In this document: piece after piece, positions 45,600 through 59,200 of the stretch
Layout: the number at the start of each line of letters is the position of its first letter
How positions within the stretch are numbered: the first letter of the stretch is position 1
NCBI GenBank assembly: GCA_022393335.1
Contig: JAJEKB010020494.1
Coordinates: forward strand, 335,506-399,505
DNA length: 64,000 nt
Source of the DNA: Macrotrachela quadricornifera
Lineage: Eukaryota; Rotifera; Eurotatoria; Philodinida; Philodinidae
Reading direction: 5' to 3'
The notes under the pieces: generated by a model
Told to the model about the DNA's origin: nothing
Databases searched by the model: none
What the model saw: the letters and a program-made list of their open reading frames with translations, nothing else
Translations under genes and position numbers: made by a program

Positions 45600-46979
45600 A
45601 CAAGGGAACTATTCCAAGCGTTAATCGTAGATTGATATGAGAGCTATCTCAGTCTATAGAGCTTGGCGAGTTGATGGCAGTGATGATAAACGTTTTCCCT
45701 GATACTACACTCTAAAAAAACGGTTTTCTGATAAATCTCCAAAAAAGTTTCAGAGACTTCTAAAGGCATCTTTTGACTTTTCAAAGCTTAAAAAACGAGT
45801 CTTTTAAACTGCGGAACCTAAGAGGGTTTTTACCGTTTATTCAGTTGAAAAGCCAACTCCTTCGAAACCTTTCTTCACGTTTCGGACAGTAGAAAAAGGT
45901 TTCGTTGGAAAATACGAAGCTTTTAGTGTTTCGTCTTGAGCCTTAGCAGTCTCTTCGAAAATCTTTATAGTTCATGAGAAAACCATCAAGATTTAAGACA
46001 AAACTCTTAAGGTCTCGTAAGTTCCAACGAAATCTTTTTCTACTGGACGAAACTTGAAAAAAGGTTTCGTAATTTTAAAGACGTGTTTTTTAAGCTTTGA
46101 AAGGTCAGAAGATGTCTTTAGGGATCTCCAGAACTTTTTTGGGAGTTCAGTAGAAAAGTACATGTTTCTTTCAGTGTACCTACGTATGTATTTTTAAGAT
46201 TGAATTAATTCTATGAAACATTACTTCAGTGAGCTTTTTCTTCAATATTGTAAGAATAAAACATTATGTTGCTTGGGCCAATCTGAGGTTTATAAGAGGG
46301 TTCTTTCATATATGCCGAATAGTATCATATTTTACTTTTATAATAGTGGAGATCCTCTAAACCAATCAAATATCCGGAAGAATTCTGATCACTATGGCAA
46401 GAGCAAAATATTGTCTTGTTTGGGTTATACGAGAGAACGCTTGTCCTAATCTCCAGATCGGTTCGAATAGCAGTGTTTCGCTTAGAGATGGATATCTGTC
46501 GCAAAGCGAAAAAACTTCCTTGACACGATAGTTTTTAAAAACTTCGGCAAATGCAATCATTTTCCAAAAGTTCAGTTAAACTAAGTAAGTTTTTCCGGGT
46601 ACACTTGCGGACACACGAGTTGATTTGGCATTTTAGATTTTACTCTTCCAATAATGGGCAAAACCCTTTCAAAAATTTAATTGGCTTAGACGATCTCCAG
46701 TATTATAAAAGCAAAATCTGGTATTATTCGGCCCATATGAAACAACACTTCTGTAAACCTCAGATCGGTCCAGACAAAATAATGTTTTATTCTTACAATA
46801 GTGGTGAAAAAGTTTGCTGAAGTAATGTTTCATAGAGTTAATTCACTCTTTAAACTATATAAGGATGTAGTGTTGGGAAAACGTTTATCATCACTGTGAT
46901 CAGCTCGCTGAGCTCAATCGACTGAGATAGCTCTTGTACAAATCTGCGATTAACACTTGAGATAGTTCCCTCGTAGGAC
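45600..46979. mobile_element. large foldback element interrupted by a second palindromic element
   Basis: The outer arms match: ACTATTCCAAGCGTTAATCG ... GATGATAAACGTTTTCCC at 45605-45700 pairs with the reverse complement of 46860-46970. The arms continue (TCTATGAAACATTACTTCAG, AAGAATAAAACATTATG at 46211-46275) and pair with 46770-46840. The left arm is split exactly at 45707/46177 by the nested element. There is no coding capacity. Confidence 0.75.
45708..46176. mobile_element. nested palindromic MITE with CACT ends and TA duplication
   Basis: The left end is CACTCTAAAAAAACGG and the right end is the reverse complement of CACTGAAAGAAACATG. TA directly flanks both ends (45706-45707 and 46177-46178), as after Tc1/mariner-type insertion. 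Its arms pair for about 200 nt (AACTCCCAAAAAAGTTCTG / AATCTCCAAAAAAGTTTCAG, CTTTCAAAGCTTAAAAAAC). It sits inside the left arm of the element at 45600-46979. Confidence 0.75.
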
Positions 46980-47373
46980 TCACATTTTTTTAGGATGTGT
47001 AACCATAAGTGTAATGAATGTTTAGATAAAACTCATCCCAATATATGCGCGATTTATTATGCAGACTCTCTTTTTTTGCTACAAATGAAAAATAAAATAA
47101 AACTGAATCTGTTATAATAGATAAAATCATATGATTAATATTATCATCGCGCGTTGTTCATATTTTGCTAATAGGACATTTTGATAATGGGAGACATTTT
47201 TCGAAATATCATATTATGAACAACCATTCTTCAGAGACATTTTTTTCTAAAGGACATTTGTTCTCAAGGACATTTTTAGATTGTTCCCTATAAAAGAAAA
47301 GTTTCTCTATATATTATTAATATGACATCTAGATCATTACAACAATATATCTTGGCTTTTATCATCTATTGTA

Positions 47374-48204
47374 CAGGGTGTAACACAACCATTACGCTCC
47401 CATCTGCGACTGAAACTATATATGAAACTCACAAAATATTATATACCAAATTAGAGCACATCGAAATGGAGAAGCAGTTTTTGTCTTCAATATTTCTATA
47501 TAGTTCGACAGAACTCGTCCAGTTCTACAAAACTGTATATATCTAAAATTTTAAAGTCATTTTTTCGAAAGAAAACTTTAAGAAGTTACTTGGAAAATCT
47601 CAATAAATGTTTAAAAAAATTCCTTTTTTTCATAAGAAAGAAAAACGCTCGATTTTCAATGAAATTAGGTTTTTTTCATTTTTTCACTAGCAAAAACTTA
47701 TCAAAATGTACACATTCAATGCAAAGCGAAAAACTACATCTAATAAGTACATTTTGATATGTTTTTGCTAGTAAAAAAATGAGAAAAACTACTTTCATTG
47801 AAAATCGAGTGTTTTTCGTCTTTATGAAAAAAAGGAATTTTTTTAAACATTTATTGAGATCTTCCAAGTAACTTCTAGAAGTTTTTTTCGAAAAAATGAC
47901 TCTAAAAATTTTAAATATATACGAGTTTGTAGAGCTGGACGAGCCCTATCGACCTATGTAGAAATATTGAAGACAAAAATTGCTTCTCCATTTCGAATTG
48001 CTCACATCATAGTATTTATGGCGGAAAGAAGTGTAAAATTTCTGAAAATTTGGTTCGTTCGACATTAAAAGATTTTGACAATTTTCACTTTTTGGTGTCG
48101 ACAGATCGAATTTTTGATGCGCTCTAATTTGGTATAAAATACTTCGCAGGTTTCATGTATAGTTTCAGCTGCAGATGAGGACATAATGGTTATGTTACAT
48201 CCTG
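47374..48204. mobile_element. foldback MITE, CAGGGTGTAAC ends, TA duplication
   Basis: The ends are CAGGGTGTAACACAACC and its reverse complement (GGTTATGTTACATCCTG), flanked by TA on both sides, giving an element of about 831 nt. The arms pair over about 350 nt (TACCAAATTAGAGC, TTTTTGTCTTCAATATTTCTA, AAATTCCTTTTTTTCAT, ACTAGCAAAAAC) and nearly meet in the centre at about 47725. The right arm carries an extra stretch of roughly 115 nt (about 48003-48120) missing from the left arm. Confidence 0.8.
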
Positions 48205-51189
48205 TATTATGTTATGCAGTCATGGAAGTTGAAATTTACCATGCCCTTCACTATCGTAAAATTCCAGGTCGAACTATACGATTCTTATACTACCGTTTAT
48301 GGTTACTTTACAACAACAAAGCACCCCGTATTTTCGCCGGAATGTCTGTCGCACAAATACGATCGTATTATAAGGAGATTACCTCGCATTTACAGTCATA
48401 TTCAATAAAAATACGGCATCGTTTATACTTCGAAAATATATGGTAAACAGATCAATTTTAATTGACCTCGGAAGTCTTTATCTAATATATAGTCCAATGA
48501 TGCCCAATATGAGTCAATTTTTCTTGAAAGATGCCAGGTCAAAGATAAATTCTAACCAATAAAAGCGAGTTTTTTCCAAGATTAAGATTCTTTTCAGCAA
48601 ATACACATAAGTTCTCTCAATATTCTGAGTATTGAATTCATTATCTCATCTGGAATTACTGTTTGTCTTGTATAAAGCTCAAAATCCGTCCATTTTTGTG
48701 ATCCGACTCGAATCGAACATTGTAGTCTAAACTATTCAACTTCTTATACTAATTCAGTTCACTGTTTGCTTTTTGTTTTTTTGTAAGCTAAGGGTGAAAT
48801 GTCACTTCAATTTTTTCCATTGATTTCGGAGTTGGTATCTGGCAAAAAATTTGTCATTTCAATGCAAACTCGAATTGATAGCCCGTCTTATAAGGATTTA
48901 CTTGAGTGTCATTTTTCCAAGAAAACGGGTACAACAAGTAACTAAAAGCAGATGAAAAACTGGAAAAAAATATTAATAAAAGTGAAGTGACAATCGTAAT
49001 ATAATAGCAATTCAGCTTTCTCTAAAAATGAAACAACTATCACTGTTCTTATTTTAATATTAAATCACTCTCAACTGCCTGAAGATCATATTTAGTTACT
49101 TTGAATTATTTCACTTTTAAATATAAAATGAAGTTATTAAAAAGGAATACATTTACTTTGCATTATCGTAGTGTAACTTCTTTTCACTTGTTTGTTCGTG
49201 TAAGTATTTCTACGGATTAATACCGGAACATCATTATTACCAAACTTATTTTTGTAATGATTTGTGATCTATATACGCATTATTTATATCACTCTTCTAT
49301 AAGATACACGTTTATTGAATAAGTCACATATCAACGAAATAACCAATAATCATACATCGCTAATTTATTCTCATTGAAAGACCCCCATACTAAATGCACA
49401 TGTATATATTGTTTTCGTTGCATATCACATGAAAAATAACACAAAGAACGAGAGTATACCTTAATAATACTAATGTAATTATTCTTTCCATTTTATTTTT
49501 GCTGTCAACATTAGTATGCATACGTATGTAATGACGTTATTTTTTATTTCTTATTTTTCATGATATGATAATCGATGTGCTTGAATAAATATTCAACATA
49601 GAAAAAAGAGAGCATTTCTTAATTATAAATTCATTCAATCAATACATAAAAAAAAAACATAAATTCTATATCTAGAACAATGATATTCATAAAAGATCCA
49701 TTATTTTTAATTAAAGTAAATACTCATGTTTAAGAATTAGTGTTTAATTTCAATCATCTCAGAATTTGTTCTCATCGATTGATATAAAAATTATCTAACT
49801 GACAGCTTTTTTTATTCTGTTACAGTACCATTTAGATGAGAAACATTACTAGTGAGTGAAAAATAATAATAGTTCTTGATCTAATAACCATAGAGCATAT
49901 GTATTTGTATATGTGGCTAACTGATTTATAAAGAAAAATGTGCAGCGAGGCAAAAGATATTGTTCGATGGTATTATTACGACATCTCTTCTTTTTTTGTC
50001 GCAACTATAGATTTGGCATGAGTATGCTTTACTTAATTTTTACGTTTAATTATTATGAGTCGTAAGTCGAGAAACAAACCAATCCTGTATAAGTAAATGT
50101 AATTTTGTATTAAGAAGAACAAAAATTAAACAGAAAACTGAATTGTCTCTTTTTGTTGGATATCTATCTTACTTGATGAATTAATATATAACATTGTTTT
50201 ATTTGTTTCTTAAATGATTTGTAAATTGAGAAGTGAAAGTACCGATGCTTCTGACCTCAATCGATTCTTCATATTTTCAAGATGAATAAAATGAGATATT
50301 TTTCCTTTAAACTGATATAAAGGTTTAATCATTAATGAAATTAAACAAAGAAAATTTTAAAAAAAAGAAAATGCGTACATGGGAAGGGAAAACAGACAAC
50401 AAAAAGATTTGTTTTAGTTTTATAATTTAAAAAAAATATTTTCGAATCTTTTAAATGAAGAATCTGCACATTTATCTTTTCGCATTTGTGTCTCAATTTT
50501 GTTTTGAAAACTCATATGTTTGTTGTTTATAATCTATGTAAATCGTTGAATACATGCAAAAACCAAATAGATGAGTTTGACTCAATAGTAACATACACAT
50601 TGGTCTATCTGCATGGATAAAAATTGTAAAATAAATATGAAAATCGATCCTCTCTTGAAATTGAGTTTCATATTTTCGCAATAGTCAATGTAGATGTCAT
50701 GAAATAAATGCCGTTCGAATTATACCAATAGGGTCAATTGCAGTTGGACCAAGGGAGAAAAACCGGAATCCTCGAAATCTGAATTACTTTGGATTTCAAA
50801 GATTCTATGTGAGTCTTTCCGATTCCCTGAATTCTCTAGAATTCCTTAGGAATTCCTAGGATGGCTACTTCTCGTCTGCAAACATAAAAAAAATTAAACT
50901 TAAATTTAATAATCTCGTTCAGATTTTCGACTGATTTTCAAGTTGAATAATTAATGAATTGGAAAAAACAATCAAATGTTGTTAAAATCTGGTTCTGTAA
51001 AGCTTCGATGGTATAAAATGTTTTAATTTTAAAATTTTTCAAAATTGATTTCCTGCACTCTATAGAGAATGTAAGTTATTAATTAATATACATTTTTGAT
51101 ACAACAGGCTTCTTGTAATTTATAGAGGACGTGAGTTAATGGCTGTAATTAATTTTTAAAAAAATAACAATTCTTTGTAATTTCATAGA
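48205..51189. other. long AT-rich gap, nothing recognised
   Basis: About 3 kb with no supported coding region. Open frames at 48186-48446 are in the edge of the foldback element and beyond, with no domain. No RNA gene was recognised. Confidence 0.4.
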
Positions 51190-52081
51190 TGTCATGATAC
51201 CAACCAGCTGGATGACTGAGGTGAGAATGAGAGTGAGGGAAAACATGGCTTGATGGTAATGGACAGCATAGAGATTGAGAGCAGAAGTCATCCGATGATA
51301 GTTCATAGCATCATGGTCAGAAAAGTAATGTCAAGGTTACATTTGACAAAATGAGCGTGTTGACAGAAATGAATTGCACACACACTGAAGAAACGCACGA
51401 TACACGACCTAACCTATGAATGTATTTAACAGTATTCCAATAACTTCACCTAACTTTTCATGACTAGTCCAAGTATCAATTTGAAAGATTAAAGTTCCAA
51501 ATCATACTTCCGAAGATAATGATAATTCTCAATCCGACGCTCTTCTTACGAAACTGAGCATCGCCACTATTTCACCAATTAAGATTTATCCATACGAGCT
51601 TCATACAATCATCTCACGACTGTTCGATTTCTCGTGCAAAAGGAAACACCAGCTAAATTCTTTCTTTCCCGAAAACATCACAAGATACGTCAATGTTTCT
51701 TAATCCAAACCCCAAAACCTATACTTCATGCCAAACAAGAACAAATAAAACTTTTTTATTTTCTATGAAGTGAACAGGGTGCTACAAAATCACAACTATA
51801 ATTCATATATATCACTATTTTACTCTTTCATCACTATAAAATCACACAAAACTGTACCATCTGAAGCATCAATCCACCATTATACTACTATAGATATAAT
51901 AGCTCGAACTGCCTCCAAACTTTCCCATCTTGCACTTAACACCACAATTGTGACATATCATCACTTCATCCCAAATGTATTCAAAATTTTCAACTTTGAG
52001 TAGGGTATGGATTGCAGTATTGACGTTGAGTTTGTGGTAGTAGTGGTATGAATCTCGATACCGCACCTTAGGATATTATAA
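51190..52081. repeat. possible solo LTR-like segment
   Basis: A segment that starts TGTCATGATACC and ends GGATATTATAACA (5'-TG..CA-3'), slightly GC-richer than its flanks, with an AATAAAA at about 51745. About 25 nt after its end is TGGTAACAGCG, which could mimic a primer-binding site. No second copy, internal gene or target duplication is seen in the window, so this is weak. Confidence 0.25.
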
Positions 52082-52476
52082 CATCCCTCCTAGAAAACTG
52101 AAAAATGGTAACAGCGATTATTAAAATACAGATATTTTGCTTGTTGTGAAGTGGTTTGACAAAAGAAAAATTACTATGCCTTCAACAATATATGAAGCGA
52201 AAATAGTGAACGCTAGAAAAGCTCATTGATAAACTAAGGAACAAATTCAGAAACCAATCTTGATCGTGGAATACAATATGAATATGAGTTTTGTTGATAG
52301 ATCTGATATGCAAAATAATTATATTCAATGTATTAGAAAAGCAATCAAATAGTACAAGAAATTTTTCTTTCACCTGCTGGATATATCTGTCCTCAATTTC
52401 TTTATTTTGTATAAACAAAAGGTTGGTGGCAGTATTCAGTTTTATGAATTTCGATTACAGCTGATTTGTCAGATCA

Positions 52477-53192
52477 TTGAAATATATGGACAATCAGAAG
52501 CAACAAGAGCTCGATCTGATTTTAAAGAAAATTCTATTTGACTTACCGGTTGTCATTTTTCCTCACTTATATTTTCAACAACAGCAAGAAAAAAATCTTC
52601 GAAAACAATACGAGATCTATGCAAATACAACAAACAGAGCAAGAATGAGAGTTGTTTCCAAAGACGAATGGAGTAAATGTAAGGCCGAAGTTTGTATTTT
52701 CGATTGTTTTCGAGATTATCACACTTTAAAGTACTTCTAGATGTTTATTCCCATATTTTTGAATAAATATATCATTCAATATTGTAGAAAATTCAGTATT
52801 TTTTGCTATAGTCACATCGTCCAGACGGAGTTAAAAAAATATATCATCGTCATTTTCTTCCTGATATAAATAATGAACATCAAACACAGAACGAAATCTA
52901 ACATACTGAAATGTTAAAATTAAATGCATTTTCTATGAAATATACTGATCTTGGTAAAGTTGTTACACTAAAAGAATCAGATTGATTAATGGATCATGCT
53001 CCATATTCATTGAAAACTAAAACATGAGATAATTCAAGACAATTTATTGAAGATCTTATTGGAATGCAAACATTATGGAAACACGGAAAATTGTATGCAT
53101 TTATTTCAAATACACATTATCAAGATACTCCACATGTACCTAACAAAGAATTTTTTTATGAAAAATATTTTATGGATGCAGAATATGCTTAA
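52477..53192 (+). pseudogene. unrecognised gene relic
   Basis: An open frame 52477-52740 (Gln/Lys-rich, then VSKDEWSKC and FDCFRDYH) is followed, after AT-rich sequence, by a long frame from about 52812 to the TAA at 53190-53192. That second frame reads as plausible protein (RPDGVKKIYHRHFLPDI, LIGMQTLWKHGKLYAFI, PHVPNKEFFYEKYF) but has three internal stops, two of them TGA where Trp would be plausible and one TAA where Gln would be plausible. I do not recognise the family. The low-density stops in otherwise protein-like sequence suggest a recently dead gene. Confidence 0.4.
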
Positions 53193-53220
53193 ATTCTATA
53201 AAAAAAAATTAAAGTAACGT

Positions 53221-56200
53221 TCATTTGAGTTTTCCAACAGCTAGAAGATAGTAACGACCACCAAGAGCCATTAACTCTTGATGAGTTCCAACTTCAACTA
53301 TCACTCCATTATGTAAAACACAAATCATATCTGCATTTTGGATTGTTGATAAACGATGTGCTATTGTTATTGATGTTCGATTTTGTTGAGCACGATCTAA
53401 TGATTCTTGAACTATTTTTTCACTTTCACTATCTAATGCACTTGTTGCTAAATAATTATATATATGATACAACTGTCATATCTTTACATTTATTACCTTC
53501 ATCAAGCAATAAAATCTTTGGATTACCAATTAATGCTCGAGCAATTGCTAAAATAAATACAAAATCATTTGACTCGGATAAATCTTTTTCAATATCTCAT
53601 ATTACCAATTCGTTGTTTTTGTCCACCAGATAATTGAGACCCTTTTGCACCACAATTTGTTTCATATCCCTGAAGAAAACATTTTCTCTACTGAAACTAA
53701 TCTTGTCATATAATTTACCTCTGGAAGTCGCTGAATAAAATCATGAATATTAGCATTTTTAGCTGCTTCAATAATTTCTTCCATCGAAATATTACTTCGA
53801 CTATTATCACCATAAGCAATATTTTCTTTGATAGACATATCAAATAAAACTGGTTCTTGGGAAACAATACCAACTAAAACATGTTCATTTTTAAGTCTCA
53901 CCCTCACACTCTCATCTTGTAAAAACTCTATTTCCGTTCTAATACATTGTATAGAGCTGAATATTTCTAGACATAATAGAAATAGGCCATTCTTGCACCA
54001 CTCAAAATTTTAGTGCCAGTCGTTGTACTTTGGATAGAGATATAACAATTTTACTGTAAACGTTTTTTTGATCAGATGAGTTTTCGTATCTCCAGCGCTA
54101 CTCTACCACAGTATAATATAAAGTAAAACATTTTTTTTTTGCGTGGCAGTTCGTCTCTAGATTAGCCTACCATGTGATCCGCTTTCTCAAATAAGTGTTT
54201 TTGTTACCATATAAGAAAACACCTCTATAGAAAAAGTGTCATTTTTAGCGATTTTATGAGTCATTGAACCTGTCATAGCTTTTCTTCGCTTAAAACCTAA
54301 AAATTTTAAAAAAGGCATGAGAGAGGCTAGTCCTAGAGGCGAACTCTCAAACAAAAAATACATTTTCTGTTATATTATACTATGGTAGAGTAGCGCTGGA
54401 GATACGAAAACCCATCTGACAAAAAAACGTTTACAATAAAATTGTTATATTTCTATCTAAAGTACAACGAATGGAACTGAAATTTTGAGTGGTGCAAGAA
54501 TGACATATTTCCATTATGTCTAAAAATATTCAGCTCTATACAATGTATTAGAGTGGAAAGAGCCCTTAATACAGAGAATGAAGTGTATTACATACTTTGT
54601 GATCGGTACCATTGTAGATTAAGACTTCGAATATCTTTTGAGTCGACTAACTATAAAAGAAAGTAAAAGTATGAATGACAGAGAGAAAAATTGTCTCACC
54701 AATTGACCAACATTTGCATCATAGAAACGTTCGATTAATTGGAGAGTTGTTGATTTTCCACAGCCAGATGTACCTATATAGATAGATGAACATTTTGAAA
54801 TTGAAAATATTGCAAAGAAAAAAGATAATGCCTACCGACGAGTGCAACTTTTTGACCTATAATACGAAAAGATATATTGATACGGTAGAATGCAACAGTT
54901 TTTCTCTCTTGTATAGACTATCTTTCTGGAAGCCTACTTCTAGAATTTTTTTTGAGAACTTTCAAGAAAGTGAGAAGTGATCAATATATAGTTGTGTTAG
55001 TCACAAATCCTATTGAAATAATTGGCTAGTGATATCTTGCTACAAATGTTTGTCCGACGAAGCTCTGCATTCTGAGTGTAAAATGAAATGCACCAATATC
55101 AAAGAACAAGTCATACTCAGGGATAAATGCTCTTTTATGCAGTTTTGCTTGACCTTTTAGAATCACTACTGCTGATAGAAAGACATTAGTTTAGTAACTT
55201 TGACGAAACAACAAGAGCATGGCAAGTGATTATCATGCAATAGTAGCATGCATAAGTTTAATACCATGTGAAAATGTAGAAATTATTGAATATCTATTAG
55301 TTTGGCAGATTTCTACATGAAATACTTGGGAAAAAACCAGCTTGGTTACTCTAAATGGTTTGACTAAGTCGATAAAATCAATATATTTAATTATGATTGA
55401 ATCAGAGGAAACAAAGATTAACTATTGATTGCGCTATTTTTAGAGCTTGCACTATGCTCTATCTGTATGTATACTTCATTTCCTGATTCATTATATTCAT
55501 CCGAAAAGCTACTTGAAATATCGGAAGCAAAGACTTTTGCACTCTACTGTATGAATCAATAAATGAAAGAAAAAAAATGAAATACCAGCTTGGATTTTGA
55601 GTTTGAAGTCTTTAAGAATGATTGATTCAGGTCTATTTGGATAGATGAAATGAACATTATTAAATTCTAATTTTCCACTAAAGTGAGGCTAATGAAAAAA
55701 AGAAGAAAGAAAGAAAAAGATCAATAACGTAAAATTTTTACTGATATCAACTAACAATTTCATCACCATCGCTTGATCCATTATCAATAGTTGGTGTCCG
55801 ATTCAATAGTTCTAAAATCTTTTCAGCAGCATGGAGAGCTTTGTTATAGTCTAGAGACCTAATAAAACAAGAAAAACTTCCATAATTTTCACGTAATTAT
55901 TTCGAATATTTACATTGATATTGTTTCTCCAACATTTTGTGCGCTTAATATGAGACAATTTAAACATCTAGAATAAAATAAAGTTACCCTGTCTCAAAGA
56001 TTTTCATTCTTACAATAAAACATCTTCAAATGAGACTGCATTTTGTATCACTAAATTTGCACCTAATCTAAATAGTCCTGCTAAACTAAAGTATATAACT
56101 GAGTATCCTAATGCAAAGAATAAAGCAAGGATTTGTACTTGTTTAATAGATGATCTATAATACAATAATCACAATAGATTCTCGATCGAGTTCATAAAAT

Positions 56201-59200
56201 AAACATCATACCTGTAAGGTATTTTAAGAAATGTACAATATTTTTCATAAAAACAATCTTCTTTTGTTAACTGTGCGACTGTTTGAATATTTTGTATAGA
56301 TTCTACTGTTAACTACAAAAAATATAATCAAATAAATGATATTCATTGCTTTTAAAAAATAATCCAACCTTTTCAGCATCATGAAATAATTGTTTATCTT
56401 TACTAAAAAATCCAGTTGTTAAATGTCTCTCTAAAAACCCTCCAACAATAATAAATGGAACAAAAGCAAGACTGAGCAATGCCAATTGCCAAGAAAATAT
56501 AAAGCTAATTATAATACCAGTCGCAAGTGAAGCAAAACTTTGTAGCATTATTCCAATACGAACACCAGTAGCACCTTGTACAGCAGATGCTTCAGTTGCT
56601 AAACGTGTACATAGTACACTTGTATTGTTTTTTGGATCATCAAAATAAGCAATCTCTTGACGTAGAATGGCATGAAATGATTTAGAACGTAATCTTTTCG
56701 TCAGAGCTTCACCCGAACAGGCAAATAGAAAACTCTAAATAATATGATTTTAAAAAAATGTACATCGACACAGTGTCTGACAAAATGAGATATAATCATC
56801 TCTCATTTAACTGCAGTTCTTTACAAAGGTTATTTTTTTGTCAACATGTCGAGATTCTCAAGAAAGATTTGTATCAAGTAGAATTGGTTCCAAACTTTTC
56901 ATTCAGTTGCAAAAGGGTTTTTTCGATTCAATATTAGTACTCGATCATGTCGCTAACAAAGAGAAAACTCAATTTTTTTTGAAAATCATAACTATGGTCA
57001 AAAAAATTTCCGAACAAAGTTTTATAGCCTAAAGAGTTCTCTAAAAAAACACTCTCACGCATCAGATCACATAAAATTTCAATGACGCTTTAAAGCATCG
57101 TCGATCCCGAAAGGGTTGATTAGAGAGCACTTACTTACTTAATTATTTAATTAATTAAGATGTTCGTCACGATTTGTGAACAAGTGGGAGGTCCAAATTT
57201 GTACCCCTATACTCTTTAATGTTCTCTTTCAGATCATATTTCACAAAATTGAACGTAGATAAAATCATTCAAATAGAAAAACGTACTTCAAGAAACATCG
57301 TTATTGATATTATAATAGCCAAACCAATAAATACAAGTATATAGATTAAAACTCGTTCTTTTTGAACTTCTTTATCACATTCTTGAAAAACCTTTTCAAT
57401 AAAACTAACATTTCAATATGAAAATTAGATTAGAAGGAAGAAATCTACCGCAGTTAGCTTGCTCAGAATAATACCAATTACTGGTCGAATACCACCATTA
57501 CATAAACCAGCAACACATCCGAATGTTATTAATAACCATTCTGGCTTGTTCATTATTAACATTTTAAAAACAGCATTAGATCTTTTTTCCTAATAATATC
57601 ATATTGATTAAAATTAAACTAATTCTAATTTTTACCTTATTTTTCTTTTTTATTTCAATATCTTCCTTTTCATCTGCTGTTGAATTCATTTTTGTTCCAT
57701 ACAATTTAGTTATAACCGGTGGTGTTAACATTATATTAGATGAAGCATGTTTTATTGCTGAATATAATTGATTTTCTTCAGTTTGCTGAGCTTGAATTAT
57801 TTCAACATCTTTTTGTTGTTCAAAATTTAGTTGTTCTGTTTCTTTAGAATTACGTAGATGTTGTTGTTCAAAAAGACCGAAATAAGTTCCACGAGCATGC
57901 ATTAATGATTCATGATCACCTTCTTCAACTACTTCACCATTATGTATTACAACAATTTTATCAGCATTACGGATTGTTGATAGACGATGAGCAATTACTA
58001 ACGTTGTTCGACCTAGTCACAATAAATAATATCAACATTCAAATATTTCTATGTAGCTTATTTTATATATATATGTTGTAAACTTTTCCACAGAATAGAA
58101 ACTTCAAGACTTCTAATTTGTTTTGAAAGTCATAAGTTCAGATATGAGCTTTCATTGCGACCCATTCTTTTTCATATTACAACTAGGATTCCATTAGTTA
58201 ACAGTGATCATAGTTTCCTTGGAGTCAATATCTGACTATCAGTCCTTCTTCGGTTTCTTACTATCAAAAAAAAATAAAGTAGAGCATTTGTTACACTCCA
58301 ATATTACACTCATGTGCTTATCTACTCACAGTATTGTGTGTCTTATATCTGAGCTACACTAAACACATTTCTATCCAAGATGTAATTACAGTTCTGGAGG
58401 GAAGATAATCAGAGAGGTACCTTGAACAGAGTACAATTAAGAATGAAGAGGGATTATAACATTTCTGGATAATTATATCATCTTGTACCTAAATTTTTAA
58501 AATATGATAACTTTCCTATACCTTGTTTCTTAGTCAAGATCTTACGTGCAATATACTTATCTGGGTATACCTTTTTTGTTCTTTCTACAAGGCTTACTAT
58601 TGGGAAGCTCAAATAGTACGAGACTAAAATTTGAATAGCGCAACTGCGAAGGCTCACATGTCAAAGACTCAAATGTCGTGTCATCCTGGAAAAACTATCA
58701 TAAAATGGCGCTGATATATCTGTAACTTGATTCAAGACAAAAGAAGTCGATTAAAATCGATTTCAATATGGTTTCTAGCCGGTTTTTCATATAGAAGCAG
58801 ATCGTTGATGTGAACGACTATTTAAGATGAAATATGACAGAAAACGTCCATCATTTTGTAAACCATATATAGTTGCAATATACGACTTCTTACAATATTA
58901 TTTAACTGTCGTTTATAGCCGTCGTTCTATTATGGTGGCTGTATACTGCGACTATTTACGGGCAATGTTTCCAATAGCTGTAATACATCGTAAAGTGTTG
59001 ATTACGATTGGTATAGATGTGACCGAAAATGACTATCGTTTTTCATCAAAATTGACTGTAATATGACCGAGTACGGGCATGTATGATTGACTTAGGAAAT
59101 AAGTCGTAGAAGCTACTCTATCTATATACGAAAATGTTGTTTAAACCAGAACGTAGTGTTCTAGAGATCTACGTCATTAGCTACATAACTTAGTGTCAAC

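Noticed and set aside
48186..48446. 86-codon plus-strand open frame
   Set aside because: It begins inside the terminal repeat of the foldback MITE and shows no domain.
57287..57449. Apparent frameshift between ABCB exons 15 and 16
   Set aside because: Using the acceptor TTAG near 57415 breaks the frame, but the AG 12 nt downstream (GAAAAG before 57391) gives a perfect in-frame join with normal GT-AG ends.
58827..59066. 79-codon plus-strand open frame in the ABCB intron
   Set aside because: Intronic, antisense to the gene, without any recognised motif.
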